Shown here piece by piece: positions 32,291 to 43,661 of a DNA stretch of 64,000 nt (position 1 is the first letter of the stretch; every line of letters starts with the position of its first letter). This stretch comes from Hirundichthys speculiger. Taxonomy: Eukaryota; Chordata; Actinopteri; Beloniformes; Exocoetidae. The stretch lies in NCBI GenBank assembly GCA_018398805.1, contig JAGFBZ010000939.1:372001-436000 (forward strand), given 5' to 3'. The position numbers and the translations under genes are program-made. Under the pieces are notes generated by a model, which worked only from the letters and a program-made list of their open reading frames with translations, had not been told where the DNA came from and did no database searches.

Positions 32291-34529
32291 AGGCCCCAAT
32301 CGTACACTTCCCACTAGCCGCTACCTGCAAATTGTGGGTTTGGGAACCGCTAAAAGCTAATGCAATCTTCTGCTCCCTAAAGCCACTACCCGTTATGCCG
32401 ACTCCCTTACTCACATTGTAGGTGTGGCAATGGCCGTGTCTTTTGCCCTTTCCGCAAACTCGGTATCTTGCAATTGCGGGTTGTGGGTCCGCTACCGCAT
32501 GTCAGCGTGTACAACAGCGCGTCCAAATGGCATCAATGTGCGTCCACCTGGTCAAATGTGGACGTGCACAAACAGCTCTACCTCTCGAATTAACTCTTGT
32601 ATAAAAAGCGTGATTTGGCCTCAATTGAACCTCTAAGAAAATAGAAGGGAGATAGTCTTAAACAGCTTGCTCGCCAGTTAAACCATAGATGACCAGAGCG
32701 TGTTTACTGGGAGGACACCAACTATCTGGGACTTTCATGTAGCTGATAGGATATTGTCTGTGTAAAAATTAGGGCTGGGCAATGATTAAAATTATTAATC
32801 ATGATTAATCGCATTGTCTACGCGAAATCAAATAATGAATTTAAAAGTAGTGTAAAATGCACTTTTATTTAAATGTTCTGCTGCCATATGAACTAAAGTG
32901 CCATAACATTTGTTGTTCAAACACTTTTAACATCAGCACTTGTCAGTAACACATATTTAGTGTAAATCTCATCTTAAAGGTGGGGTAGGTGTTCTTTGAA
33001 AAAACGGTTCCAGCAATCCAACTCAAGTGAGATTTTGAAAATATACACTCCCTCCTTCCAAAGGCTCCGCCTCCCCCTCTTCAGCCCAATACCTCGAAAC
33101 CACGCCTTCGCACGATTCACGACTACATGAACTGCAGGGAGGGAGGGAGGGGTGGGAGTGCATTGATATTTGATGGACGTATTAGGCAGCCAATGAAAGT
33201 AATGATGATCACTATTTTGATTGGTCAGAGTTTTTCTCTGATTATACCCTCTAGACCGGACCAAAACACTTCATTTTTTTTGCAAACATTTTATTTCAGT
33301 GGGTGCAATGGGAATGTGAAAAGGTTTTCAGGCAATATTGTAAAAAGTGCTGCAAAAAAAGAACACCACCTTTAAATTATGTAAAATAAAATAAAGCTCA
33401 TTGCCACTGCCAGGGCATTAATGTCATCCTGTTTTTATGAAAAAATAAAAAAAGTCTACAAACAAAATCCAACAAAATGATTGTGGCTCAGCACAATCAG
33501 AACATTAAAACAGGTAATTTCTGAGGTAACAGCAGAAACAGAAACTTTTAACGGGGAGTTCAACTTGTCAGTTGTTACAAATAACCTTGTTTCTGTTGAA
33601 TCCTCCGTCTGGGAGAACTTTAAAATGAAAATGTCCATGTTAAAGTTCAGTAACTTTATCAATCCGTGTATCATTCATTCTTTCCATGTTCAATTGTCAA
33701 TCAAAAAAATAAAATAAAATAAAAAGTGACATTTTATTACATTTTTTTGTTTTTTAATCTAACAAAAAAAAAACAAAAAAAAATAATTTTTTAATATATA
33801 TTTCAATTTTAGACTTCAATCAAAAATGCAAAATTAAAAAACGGGCCACAGAACTCACTTTATTTTATAATCGAGGACTGGACTTTCTGTTGTCATTACA
33901 CATCTGTGCCACTAGATGGAGCTGCACTGCAGTAACCAGCTAGAGAACAGCAGGACAGTGAACACATGGAGCAGATCTGATGGAACATGGAGGAATGACA
34001 CAAAAGTTTTGTTTCAGTCTAGAATATTTTTTCAGACAGAATTGTTAATATTGCTACCTGAGTTGCTACCCGAACTGTAAATTTCACAGATTTTTACCTT
34101 TCTCCATGTCTGCTTTATCTTTTCCGCATGTTTACTGTTTTCCAGTTCCGCAGCAGCCAGTAACAGACTTTTAAAAACAAAAGCATGTGAACAACATGCA
34201 TTAACGCGCAATAAAAGGAAGAGGAGGAAGCTCTACAGTAGAGTCCCAGATGAGCTGGACACAAGAGCTGCTCCGATCTGAATGAAAAGATGCTCCATAG
34301 CGGTTAGAGGGTAGCGCAATTTGCTCTTAAAGGCAAAGGCTGCTGACGCACTGATTGGTTCAACAGGTGGAACGCCCTAACCACTCCTATGCATAATGTA
34401 GCGGGTAGCACAGGTGGGATAGCGGGTTTAGCAAGGTGGAAGATTGCGTTCTTTGCGGGGGAACGCCCATCTCGCTACCTGCTATCCCTTAATAGCGGCT
34501 TTAGCAGATCTGGCGGAAGATCGGGCCCC
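32291..34529. mobile_element. Harbinger-like element H2, split by an ATTAATCGC repeat
   Basis: Left end GGCCCCAATCGTACACTTCC; right end, reversed, GGGGCCCGATCTTCCGCC. The two halves (32291-32765 and 34219-34529) match, in reverse, the continuous element H3 at 35370-36222. The interruption at 32770-34214 is a separate repeat. No transposase is present. The flanking bases do not give a clear 3-bp duplication. Confidence 0.68.
32770..34214 (+). mobile_element. ATTAATCGC repeat, copy R1 (most complete)
   Basis: Starts TAGGGCTGGGCAATGATTAA with the ATTAATCATGATTAATCGCA motif and ends near CATTAACGCGCAATAAAA. This unclassified family recurs at 45545-45745, 50930-52957, 55180-55308 and 58854-59900. 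This copy is uninterrupted and gives empty target sites for the Harbinger element at 51204 and the Tc1-like element at 59061. Comparison with H3 shows that about 40 bp of target was lost at insertion. Confidence 0.75.
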
Positions 34530-35369
34530 TAATGTCCATCTGATGTCCACTCCAATGTGCGTGAGAGTGAGTCGTTCTGTTGTCCCAACGGTGGATCTTC
34601 TGCATGGCCCTGACCTCCTCTTCCAACAGTGAGGTAAAGTCTGATTGGACTGTGTCTCTGCCAGATATTCACTTATTGTTTTTATTTGTGTCAACACATC
34701 TTGTCATTGTTTTTTGTCATTTTGCATGAGTTTTTAATCTAGTCAGTGGCCCATTTTCATTAGAAACACCTCTTCCTCAGAAATGTCTTTTCTTTTCTTT
34801 TCTTCCCCCACAGCTGTATGTGCACTTTCTGCTCATGAAGGCATTTGTCTTTGCATCTAACCTTTTTGGCAGAAAATGCTTTTAGCGTTGCCGTTTTAAT
34901 GTGAGCATGTGTTTGGGTGCAAACTTTCTGAAGTGCTGATTGCATTGGGATGGAAGAGCACTTTGAAAACGCCCCTCTGGTTGTCTAGTTGATAGATCTA
35001 TGCAATCGGTGGTTAGAAAGCGAGCAACGTTCAGAATAACAATGCCCTCTCAACACTGCTAGTTACCATATAGATGGGAGAGACACACAACATCTTCATC
35101 ACGGTATATTTGTCTGACATTAGGGAGCAATCAGGACCCCACATCTGCTCGTCAGCGAGCCCTTCAGCTGAGAAGGTCCACGTTATTGACTGGCAACGGG
35201 GTTCAAGAGGCTGAAGGTGTAATCAGAAAAAGCAACAGTCCTGAAGGCTGTGATTGCAGTGAAAACACATCCCAGCAATGTACAAATAAAATCAGCATTA
35301 AAACAGGAATTCTTCACTCTGAAAAAAGCCAACATTATATGATGTATTGCTGTATAAATTACAGACCAG
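34530..35369. other. Unassigned spacer between inverted H2 and H3
   Basis: No gene or repeat recognised. It separates two oppositely oriented Harbinger-like elements. Confidence 0.45.
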
Positions 35370-36222
35370 ATCTCCTAAAGCCGCTATTAAGGGATAGCGG
35401 GTAGCGGGAGAGGCGTTCCCCCCAAAGAACGCAATCTTCCATCTCACTAAACCTGCTATCCTACCTGCGTTACCCACTATATTATGCATGGGAGTGGTTA
35501 GGACGTTCTACCTGTTAAACCAATCAGTGCGTCAGCAGCCATTGCCTTTATGAGCAGGTTGCGCTACCCGCTATGGAGCGTCTTTTCATCCAGATCAGAG
35601 CAGCTCTCGTGCGCAAAGACTCTGCTGTAGAGCTTCCTCCTCTTCCTTCCTCCTCCTCCTCTGCACTGATATATACATATAAATATTTTTACAGACAATT
35701 TACAGACAATTTCTATCAGCTACCTGAAAGTCCCAGATAGTCGGTGTCCTCCCAGTAAACACGCTCTGGTCGTCGATGGTTTAAGTGGCGATCAAGCCGT
35801 TTAAGACGATCTCTACTATTTTCTCAGAGGTTCAACTGAGGCCAAATCACGCTTTTTATACAAGAGTTAATTCGAGAGGTAGAGCTGTTTGTGCACGTCC
35901 ACATGTGACCAGGTGGACGCACATTGATGCCATTTGGAAATGCTGTTGTATGCCCACATGTGGGTTGCGGGTTGCAGGTTGCAGGTAGCGGGTGATCTGA
36001 ACACCCGATACCCGCGGTCGCAAGATACTGGGTTTGGAGAAAGTGCAAAAGACACGGCCATTGCCACACCTACAATGTGAGTAAGGGAGTCGGCATAACG
36101 GGTAGTGGCTTTAGGGAGTGGAAGATTGCATTAGCGGTTAGCGGAGGTTCCTATACCCGGTTCCTAACTTGCGGGTAGCGGCTAGTGGGTAGCGGCTAGC
36201 GGGAAGTGTACAATCGGGGCTT
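35370..36222. mobile_element. Harbinger-like element H3
   Basis: Reverse-oriented relative of H2. Its right end is GGAAGTGTACAATCGGGGC and its left end is cut off at CCAGATCTCCTAAAGCC. It carries the uninterrupted sequence at the place where H2 holds the ATTAATCGC repeat (35690-35775, CCCAGATAGTCGGTGTCC). No coding capacity. Confidence 0.7.
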
Positions 36223-37140
36223 AGATCTGCAGAGTTTTAAAAGCGTGCATCTCACAGAACTGAAATTCTTCGGTTTTGATCGCTCCAACAGTAGACACGC
36301 ACACATGCAGTGACGACTGAGGGCTGATCGCCCCAAAACTCAGTGCTGTGCCTAAATGCACCTGCAATGCCTCAACAGTGTCGACGCGAATTATTAACGA
36401 TGAAGGACGCTGATAACTGAGAAGAGTAGCAGTGAGAATAAAAAGGAAAAAGTTCCCTTCTGTGGCCCGGAGACAGCAACACTCACAAAGAAACAGGTAG
36501 GTGGCAGAGTTGAAGATGTTTTCTGCTAGAGTTGTGAGATGGATATGATGGAAGTAAAGTAAGAATGAGATAGTTTGAACACTTTAACAGAAGGGTGATG
36601 GAGACGGAGCTGCCAGGAGTGTAGAGAGAGAGGAACATGCATCTTATCTGTCTCTACATCATAAAACTCCCCCCATTCTGGCCATGCCCATGCTTCACAC
36701 AAAATGCTTTGTATTGCTTTACATTTTTATTTATCTATCCATTTATCCGCTGTGAGCTGTTTTTTAATGATGTCAGGGCGGGCGCATGTTGTGACACGGC
36801 ATGGCAGAGCTGTGAGAAAAGTGGGTTATTTATTTATTTATTTGTAGCTTAGTAGCTATTTCCTGGCTACAAACCTGTAAGGGCCATCGAACAAGAGCTT
36901 ATCAATTATAGTGAAGTGAATAAAGTGAATATTCGGTACAATATACTCTCTTTCCACCACTTGGCGCCCTTTTTTGTTATTATATGAGCTAGTTCATGAT
37001 GATCCTCCGTGTCCTTGCTGCACCACCATCTCACGGCTCTGCCGTGCTCTCAACACATCCTGGTTATTCTCCTTCTTGCCACTTGATTTAATGAAGTTGC
37101 GTGTTCTTTTTTTCAGTCCATTCGTCGCTCAACTTGCTGA
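36223..37140. other. Unassigned noncoding stretch
   Basis: No gene or repeat recognised. Open frames at 36637-36852 and 36974-37177 lack family resemblance. Confidence 0.4.
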
Positions 37141-37287
37141 ATTTGATGTGTATGTCAACAGATCGGGACTTATCTAACAGTAGAATTTTTTCATTAAAAA
37201 AAAAAACTGTGACTCATTTACACAGGCGACAGGCCATTTTTATTCTTACACAGTATTCACTTACAGCCTTAATGTTAAACTGACATC
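37141..37287 (-). mobile_element. hAT fragment, Rex3 target
   Basis: Reverse match to 19050-19230 of the hAT at 18208-19255 (CAACAGATCGGGACTTATCT, ACACAGGCGACAGGCC, TATTCACTTACAGCC). The Rex3 element inserted right after it. With 41632-41913 and 43662-43733 it may be one hAT copy blown apart by later insertions. Confidence 0.7.
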
Positions 37288-37323
37288 TGAACAAGAGTGC
37301 CGTACCGTACCGTCTTCTTACGC

Positions 37324-38815
37324 TTATCCGAGATCGGGTCGCGGGGGCATCAGCCGGAGTAAGGAAGCCCAGACCCCCCTCTCCCCGGCCACTTCTTGTA
37401 GCTCCTCTGGGGGGATCCCGAGGCGTTCCCAGGCCAGCCGAGAGACATAGTCACTCCAGCGTGTCCTGGGTCTTCCCCGGGGTCTCCTCCCAGTGGGACC
37501 TGCCCGGAACACCTCACCAGGGAGGCGTCCAGGAGGCATCCTAACCAGATGCCTGAGCCACCTCATCTGGCTCCTCTCGATGCAGAGGAGCAGCGGTTCT
37601 ACTCTGAGCCCCTCCCGGATGACCGAGCTTCTCACCTTATCTCTAAGGGAGAGCCCGGCCACCCTGCGAAGGAAGCTCATTTCAGCCGCTTGTATCCACG
37701 ATCTTGTTCTTTCGGTCACTACCCAAAGCTCATGACCATAGGTGAGGGTGGGAACGTAAATCGACCAGTAAATCAAGAGCTTCGCCTTCCGACTCAGCTC
37801 CTTCTTCACCACAACAGACCGGCGCAGCACCCGCATCACTGCAGATGCCGCACCGATCCGTCTGTCGATCTCCCGCTCCATCCTTCCCTCACTCGTGAAC
37901 AAGATCCCGAGATACTTAAACTCCTCCACTTGAGGAAGGACCTCATCCCCAACCCGGAGAGGGCACTCCACCCTTTTCCGGCTGAGGACCATGGTCTCGG
38001 ATTTGGAGGTGCTGATTCTCATCCCAGCCGCTTCACAACCGGCTGCGAAACGCTCCAGCGAGAGTTGTAGATCACGGCTCGATGAAGCCAACAGAACCAC
38101 ATCATCTACAAATAGCAGAGACCCAATCCTGAGGCCACTGAACCGGATCCCCTCGACACCTCGACTGCGCCTAGAAATTCTGTCCATAAAAGTAATGAAC
38201 AGAATCGGTGTCCAACCCTCACTGGAAACGAATCCGACTTACTGCCGGCAATGCGGACCAAACTCTGGCACCGGTCGTACAGGGACTGGACAGCCCATAT
38301 AAGGGAGTCCGGCACCCCATACTCCCGAAGCACCCCCCACAGGAATCCCCGGGGAACACGGTCGAACGCCTTCTCCAAGTCCACAAAACACATGTAGACT
38401 GGTTGGGCGAACTCCCATGCCCCCTCCAAGACCCTGAAGAGGGTGTAGAGCTGGTCCACCGTTCCACGGCCGGGACGAAAACCACACTGCTCCTCCTCTA
38501 TCCGAGATTCGACTATCCGACGGACCCTCCTCTCCAGGACCCCTGAATAGACCTTCCCAGGGAGGCTGAGGAGTGTGATCCCCCTGTAGTTGGAACACAC
38601 CCTCTGGTCCCCCTTTTTAAAGAGGGGGACCACCACCCCAGTCTGCTAATCCAGCGGTACTGTCCCCGACGTCCACGCGATGCTGCAGAGGCGTGTCAAC
38701 CAAGACAGCCCCTCAGCATCCAGAGCCTTGAGGAACTCCGGGCGGATCCATCCACACTGGGGCCCGCCACCGAGGATTTTTAACCACCTCGGCAACTCAG
38801 CCCCAGTGATAGGCG
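37324..38815 (-). pseudogene. Rex3 reverse transcriptase and C-terminus, broken
   Basis: From upstream: VVVPLFKKGDQRVCSNYRGI, EEQCGFRPGRGTVDQLYTLF, FVDLEKAFDRV (catalytic motif A), then a deletion near 38210 that removes about eight residues around the expected LRQGCPLSP motif and shifts the frame, then FVDDVVLL (38101-38112, catalytic motif C with Val for Ala), FKYLGILFTSEGRMEREIDR and the C-terminal RRPRGRPRTRWSDYVSRLAW. A TAG stop replaces Trp just before QTGVVVPLF (near 38647). The enzyme would copy element RNA into DNA at the target, but this copy cannot be active. Confidence 0.93.
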
Positions 38816-39088
38816 CAGGCCCGGACTGGCCATCGGGAGAACCGGGAGGTTTCCCGAAGCGCCGGCCTGTGATTGGCCTGCTGACCTGCGTCTCTCTCTC
38901 TCTCTCTTTTTTTAAGTCTGCCGGTCAGCCGGCGCCGCGGCTATCTGACTTTTTTTTTTTTTCTAAGTCAGAGAGGCAGGCCTGGCCAATCAGAGGCCAC
39001 TCAGGCCAGTAGCATGTGAGGAGGACAAGGTGATTGGTTTGTTTTGATTAACACCCGCCCCAACAGTCCGTGTCAACCACACAGACAG

Positions 39089-39120
<32 letters not shown>

Positions 39121-39307
39121 GACACTGATGCTGCAGTCGCGCTGTGTGTGTAGCAGAGAGGAAGAGTCGAGGCTTCGACTAAACCATGGACCCCAACCCG
39201 GGTAAAAAAAAAAAGAAAAGGCGGTGCCGAGAGGGAGAGACAGAAAAAAAGAATGGCGCTGGAGGAGGATGCAGCCCAAATGCCGTAAATTGACAAGTTT
39301 ATTCAGC

Positions 39308-39338
<31 letters not shown>

Positions 39339-39914
39339 GATACCTCTACAAGTAAGTTATGTAAAAAAACAACAACAACAACAAAAAACACTGGTTCTTG
39401 AGGTCCAGGGACCTGGGTCCTTGAGGCTGTACACTTTTACACAGTAGGCTATAGGCCCTGGCCATGAAATTAAACAAGCCACTTTTTATTTTACTGTTAT
39501 CATTCCATTATATGTATATAAAAAATGAATACAAGGGCACAATAAGTGAGACATAGGCACACTATCTTACTATATGAACTTGTATGAGTATGAAAAAATC
39601 CATACTGGAGATTGTTGTGGTTAGTGTATTTTGCACTCATTTCTACTAGGCCATGGCCCCATGCATTATTAGTAAACTCTCCCCTGTTAAAATGTTATAT
39701 TACCCACATATGTCCTAACTTTAGTATTCTGACTATTTGTACATAGGTCCCATATTTGAACTTCTATTTGGAATGCAGTGTGTGTGTGTGTGTTCGTGTA
39801 CATGCGTGCCAATGCATGTAGGTGTGGGCGTGAACGTGCGCGTGTGGGCAAGGCCAGGGTGGCCTGGTTACATGACTGACTCCTGGCCTGAAAAAGTCTC
39901 CCAGTCCGGCCCTG
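38816..39914. mobile_element. hAT element nested in Rex3
   Basis: Ends CAGGCCCGGACTGG and, reversed at right, CAGGGCCGGACTGG. A perfect 8-bp duplication, GATAGGCG, lies at 38808-38815 and 39915-39922. The flanking Rex3 frame continues on both sides. Inside, a plus-strand start in good context (ACCATGGACC, 39183) opens a short Lys-rich frame that could be the first exon of a transposase; the rest is missing. The G-run at 39091-39119 and C-run at 39309-39336 are simple sequence. Confidence 0.94.
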
Positions 39915-39922
39915 GATAGGCG

Positions 39923-41148
39923 AGTCCACCCCTGAGTCCCCAGACTCTGCTTCCTCATTGGAAGACGTGTCGGCGGGATTGAGGAGGTCTTCGAAGTATT
40001 CCCTCCACCGATCCACAACGTCCCGAGTCGAGGTCAACAGCTCCCCATCTCTGACTGTGTTGACGGAGCACTGCTTCCCCCTCCTGAGACGCCGGATGGT
40101 GGACCAGAATTTCTTCAAAGCCGTTCGGAAGTCGTTCTCCAAACTCCGGATGGTGGACCAGAATTTCTTCGAAGCCGTTCGAAAGTCGTTCTCCAAACTC
40201 CTCCCATGTCCGAGTTTTTGCCTCAGCAACCGCCGAAGCCGCGTCCCGCTTAGCCCGCCGATACCTGTCAGCTGCCTCCAGAGTCCCACATGCCAAAAAG
40301 GCCTTATAGGACTCCTTCTTCAGCTTGACAGCATCCCTCACTGCTGGTGTCCACCAACGAGTTCTGGGATTGCCGCCGCGACAGGTACCAACGACCTTAC
40401 GGCCACAGCTCCGGTCGGCCGCCTCAACAATAGAGGCCCGGAACATAGACCACTCAGACTCAATGTCCCCCGCCTCACTCGGAACATGATCGAAGTTCTG
40501 CCGGAGGTGTGAGTTAAAGCTCCTTCTGACAGGAGACTCTGCCAGACGTTCCCAGCAGACCCTCACAACACGTTTGGGCCTGCCAGGTCTGACCGGCATC
40601 CTCCCCCACCATCTGAGCCAACCCACCACCAGGTGGTGATCAGTTGACAGCTCCGCCCCTCTCTTCGCCCGAGTGTCCAAGACATGCGGCCGCAAGTCCG
40701 ACGATACGATTATAAAGTCGATCATCGAACTGCGGCCTCGAGTGTCCTGGTGCCAAGTGCACATGTGGACACTCTTATGCTTGAACATGGTGTTCGTTAT
40801 GGACAGTCCATGACGAGCACAGAAGTCCAACAACAAAACACCACTCTGGTTCAGATCAGGGGGGCCCTGCCTCCCAACCACACCCCTCCACACCCCTCGC
40901 CTCCGAGCCCCACCTCCAGGCCTGGCTCCAGAGGGGGGCCCCGGTGACCCGCGTCTGGGCAAGGGAAACCTTGGTCCACTGTTCTTATCCGTCATAAAGA
41001 TCTTTGTGAGCCACACTTTGTCTGGTCCCTCACCTAGAGACCTGTTTGCCATGGGTGACCCTTCCAGGGACATAAAGCCCCCGTCAACATAGCTCCTAGG
41101 ATCACTGGGACACGCAAACCCCTCCACCAAGATAAGGTGGTGACTCAT
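39923..41148 (-). pseudogene. Rex3 endonuclease end and linker region, broken
   Basis: Upstream part: a leader frame ([20 protein letters not shown]) joined to the C-terminal part of an APE-type endonuclease, [38 protein letters not shown] and STDHHLVV, where the TDHH His is the conserved catalytic position. The N-terminal catalytic residues are missing. Linker wording follows: [31 protein letters not shown] and [11 protein letters not shown]. At about 40200 the native frame shifts to one reading [19 protein letters not shown] and [16 protein letters not shown]. An 18-codon segment is tandemly duplicated at 40095-40202. Confidence 0.9.
40095..40202 (-). repeat. 54-bp tandem duplication in Rex3
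   Basis: Two adjacent 54-bp units, 40095-40148 and 40149-40202, differ at only a few bases. In the native frame each encodes SLENDFRTA followed by KKFWSTIR. The duplication keeps the frame and is not usual for the family. Confidence 0.93.
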
Positions 41149-41168
41149 GGAGGAGTGAACAAGAGTGC

Positions 41169-41631
41169 GTCTTCATGTAACAGGACATCGTCAGAGAATT
41201 CAGGCCCTGACTCCCCATCTAAAGCCTGGCAGATTAATTATCAAAATGGCTGTCGCTTTATACTAGCAAATAGATTAGAGCAATTTCCATAACTCATCCA
41301 ATGCCGTTAAGATGAAATGACAGCTTTGTTTTAATTTTAAAGGAAGGTTTGCGTGTACTGAAAAGACATGGAGCATTAAAATTAGGCCTGCACCCAACCA
41401 CTGCTCTGTAAAAGCTTTATTGTTGTTATTTTCATGCACTCGGCGTGCACATGCCTGGTTGCGTTTCCATCGAGGAGTTTCTGGATGAAGACGGACTCTC
41501 TGTTGAAGTCGAAGAAGCGACGGGAGCGGGGGAGCAACGCAGTAAATTAAATACGGTACACTCGTTTATTTTTGTGATGCCATGCAGGCAAAGGTGTTTT
41601 GCCATATTAGTCGTCCACCACCTTTGGCAGT
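41169..41631. other. Unassigned stretch, possibly hAT interior
   Basis: Lies between the Rex3 target duplication and the reverse hAT BED region. 41440-41530 shares CATCCAGAAACTC-type wording with 18595-18612 in reverse, which suggests hAT interior. 41200-41360 looks unlike transposon coding sequence and could be single-copy. Confidence 0.35.
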
Positions 41632-41913
41632 AACACGCTTCCCACAGATGTTTCACTGCGCCAGGTAGCCATCATTTCCCGTGAAATGCAGCAAACTCGA
41701 GAGCGGCGTCTCTTGGGATCTATGTTGTGGCAAGTGAAGTCCCGTTGGCGACGGACATGACGTCGCCACTAGCTCGAAGTTGAGTACGTGGGGCGGAGTA
41801 ACATCAACAAACTAGTGCAGTAAATCAAAACAAAACAAACAACAACAACAAAAAAAATAGCGCTAACAATTAGGAATTGAAAAAAGAAATCGAAATTCAA
41901 AAATTTTCTAAAC
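41632..41913 (-). mobile_element. hAT BED-finger region, reverse copy
   Basis: Reverse match to 18290-18560 of the hAT at 18208: DPKRRRSRV coding, TGGCTACCTGGCGCAGTG, and the upstream CACTAGTTTGTTGATG region. The BED frame carries at least one frameshift. Sequence resumes at 43670-43733 after the inserted hAT that follows. Confidence 0.82.
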
Positions 41914-43661
41914 CGCGGCCCCCTGGTGGGCTGTTGTGGTGCTGCAGGTGGGCACTGAAAGGTCATTAGAATTAAACTAATTTAAAATGTTTTAAATCCT
42001 GGATCTTTTTAAAATATGTTTTTAATTACTGTAAAATATTCATGACATGATTAAAAAACATTAAGAAGTAACAAAACAAACCAGTTAAGTGTTATTCTAC
42101 CGTCATCTTAACTTAATATGACAAGTGTCACCTTATTTGTTGACCCCTCACATTAATATTAGATCATGGTTCCTTGTCCTGTATGTTGATCACAGTTCAA
42201 TTCAATTTTTCAATTCAATTTTATTTATATAGCGTCTGTTACAATGACAATTGTCTCTAGGCGCTTTACAGAGACCCAGAGCATGACCCCCGAGCAAATA
42301 TCATCAACTAAGATTATATAATTAAATCCAATCAATGATAATGGCAGGTAAAAAACTCCCACGTAGGGAGAAAAAAAAACCTTTATACCAAACAGTGGCA
42401 AGGAAAAACTCCGCTTTAAGAGGAAGAAACCTTGAGCAGGACCTGGCTCATATGGGGGGACCTTCCTGCCGAAGGCCAGCCGGGTAGAGAAAGAAAAGAG
42501 GGGAGACAGAACAGAGAGAGGATGTAGGACAGAGAGAAGATGGAGGACAGAAAGAGGATGTAGGACAGAGAGAGGAGAGCACAGAAAAAGTAAAAAATAA
42601 TAATAAAGAAGTAGTGGAATTGTTGTAGGGTGAATGCAAGCGAGCTATGGAGGGCCCTTGGGCGTGTGGTCAGCGTAATGAGCCATGATAGGCTCTTGAG
42701 TATCAGTAATGTGCGGGTGGGGTGTAGGTGAGGTGTGTGAGAGAAGGGGGAGGAGGGGGTTTGGGTTTAAGAAAAGAGAAGGGTAGGAATTCAAGCAAAA
42801 GGATGCAATATATAAACACAAACAGATGGAGGCAGCAGCACTGGGATGAGATGGCCAGAGGACCAGGTCGCCGATCACCACGCCAGTCGGTACCCAAACA
42901 CAAGTGGAGGAGAACCCCGGGATGGACAGTGGATGGAACTGCAAGTCAGCGTGGAACCCAGGAAACTCTGGCCTGCAAATACACAAAGAGAAAAGGGGGC
43001 AGAAACAGCACAACAAACACAGGAAAGCAAAGAAAATGGAGCACAGTTTCAGTAGCATGGTGCTCCCAAATAATTATAAATGAGGAGGAGGAGGAAGGGA
43101 GGAAGAAAGGGAAGAAAAGGAGAAGAGCAGTGGAGACACCACTCAGCAGATCATGCTGGTGTCTCCCTGCAGCGTAGGCCTATAGCAGCATAACTATGAC
43201 GAAGCTGTGATTAAGACGAGCTACTCTAGTCTTACTACTACAACTATAGTTATAACTGTTAGCCCCTACACACTATAGTTAAGACTAATTGTAGGCTTTA
43301 CTGAACAGAAATGTTTTCAATTTAGTTTTAAAAATGGAGATAGTATCAGCCTCCTTAACCCAAACTGGTAGCTGGTTCCATAAAAAAGGTGCCTGGTAGC
43401 AGAAGGCCCGTCCTCCAAACCTACTTTTAGATATTCTAGGAACGACGAGTAATCCTGCACTCTGAGAGCGGAGAGCTCTATTAGGAGCATAACATGCTAT
43501 CAAGTCTTGTAAATAGCGCGGAGCTAGGCCATTAAGGGCCTTATATGCGAGAAGCAGAATTTTAAACTCAATTCTCAGTTGTGATTAAAGGTTTCGGTGG
43601 GCCGCAGAGATTTTTCACATTTCAAATTGGGCCTTGGTGTTCTGAAGTTTGGGAATGGCTG
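41914..43661. mobile_element. hAT-like insertion carrying an L2 copy
   Basis: Flanks TTCTAAAC (41906-41913) and TTCTATAC (43662-43669) agree at seven of eight bases. The related element at 18208 reads straight through this point (reverse of CGTTTAGAAGATTTTTG), so the insertion is certain. Ends are CGCGGCCCCCTGG and, reversed, CAGCCATTCCCAAACTTC, only weakly matched. L2 copy A3 sits inside at 42196-43573. Confidence 0.75.
42196..43573 (-). mobile_element. L2-type LINE, copy A3 (young)
   Basis: Same 3' tail, 3' UTR and end of reverse transcriptase frame as A2, with few differences over 1.3 kb. 43285-43503 is an open 72-codon frame with [17 protein letters not shown] and [17 protein letters not shown]. 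Truncated at the 5' side just after TTTTAAACTCAATTCT. CAGTT at both ends could be a short target duplication. Confidence 0.92.

Larger units (their letters stand above)
37301..41155 (-). mobile_element. Rex3 (RTE-clade) non-LTR retrotransposon
   Basis: The element is flanked by a perfect 13-bp target duplication, TGAACAAGAGTGC, at 37288-37300 and 41156-41168. The 3' end is at left, after a short GTACC repeat. Minus-strand coding remnants cover the end of the endonuclease, the linker, the reverse transcriptase and the C-terminus. The sequence GACCACCACCCCAGTCTGC (38627-38645) and the RT wording are typical of Rex3. It retains a 5' leader (CACCACCTTATCTTGGTGG, complement of 41110-41145) but has lost the start of the endonuclease, so it is internally deleted. 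A hAT at 38816-39914 interrupts it. Confidence 0.93.

Noticed and set aside
37549..38546. Plus-strand frames of 112 and 173 codons
   Set aside because: They are antisense shadows of the Rex3 reverse transcriptase, which is clearly on the minus strand.
39048..39296. Poly-Pro frames on the minus strand
   Set aside because: They come from the G-run within the nested hAT.
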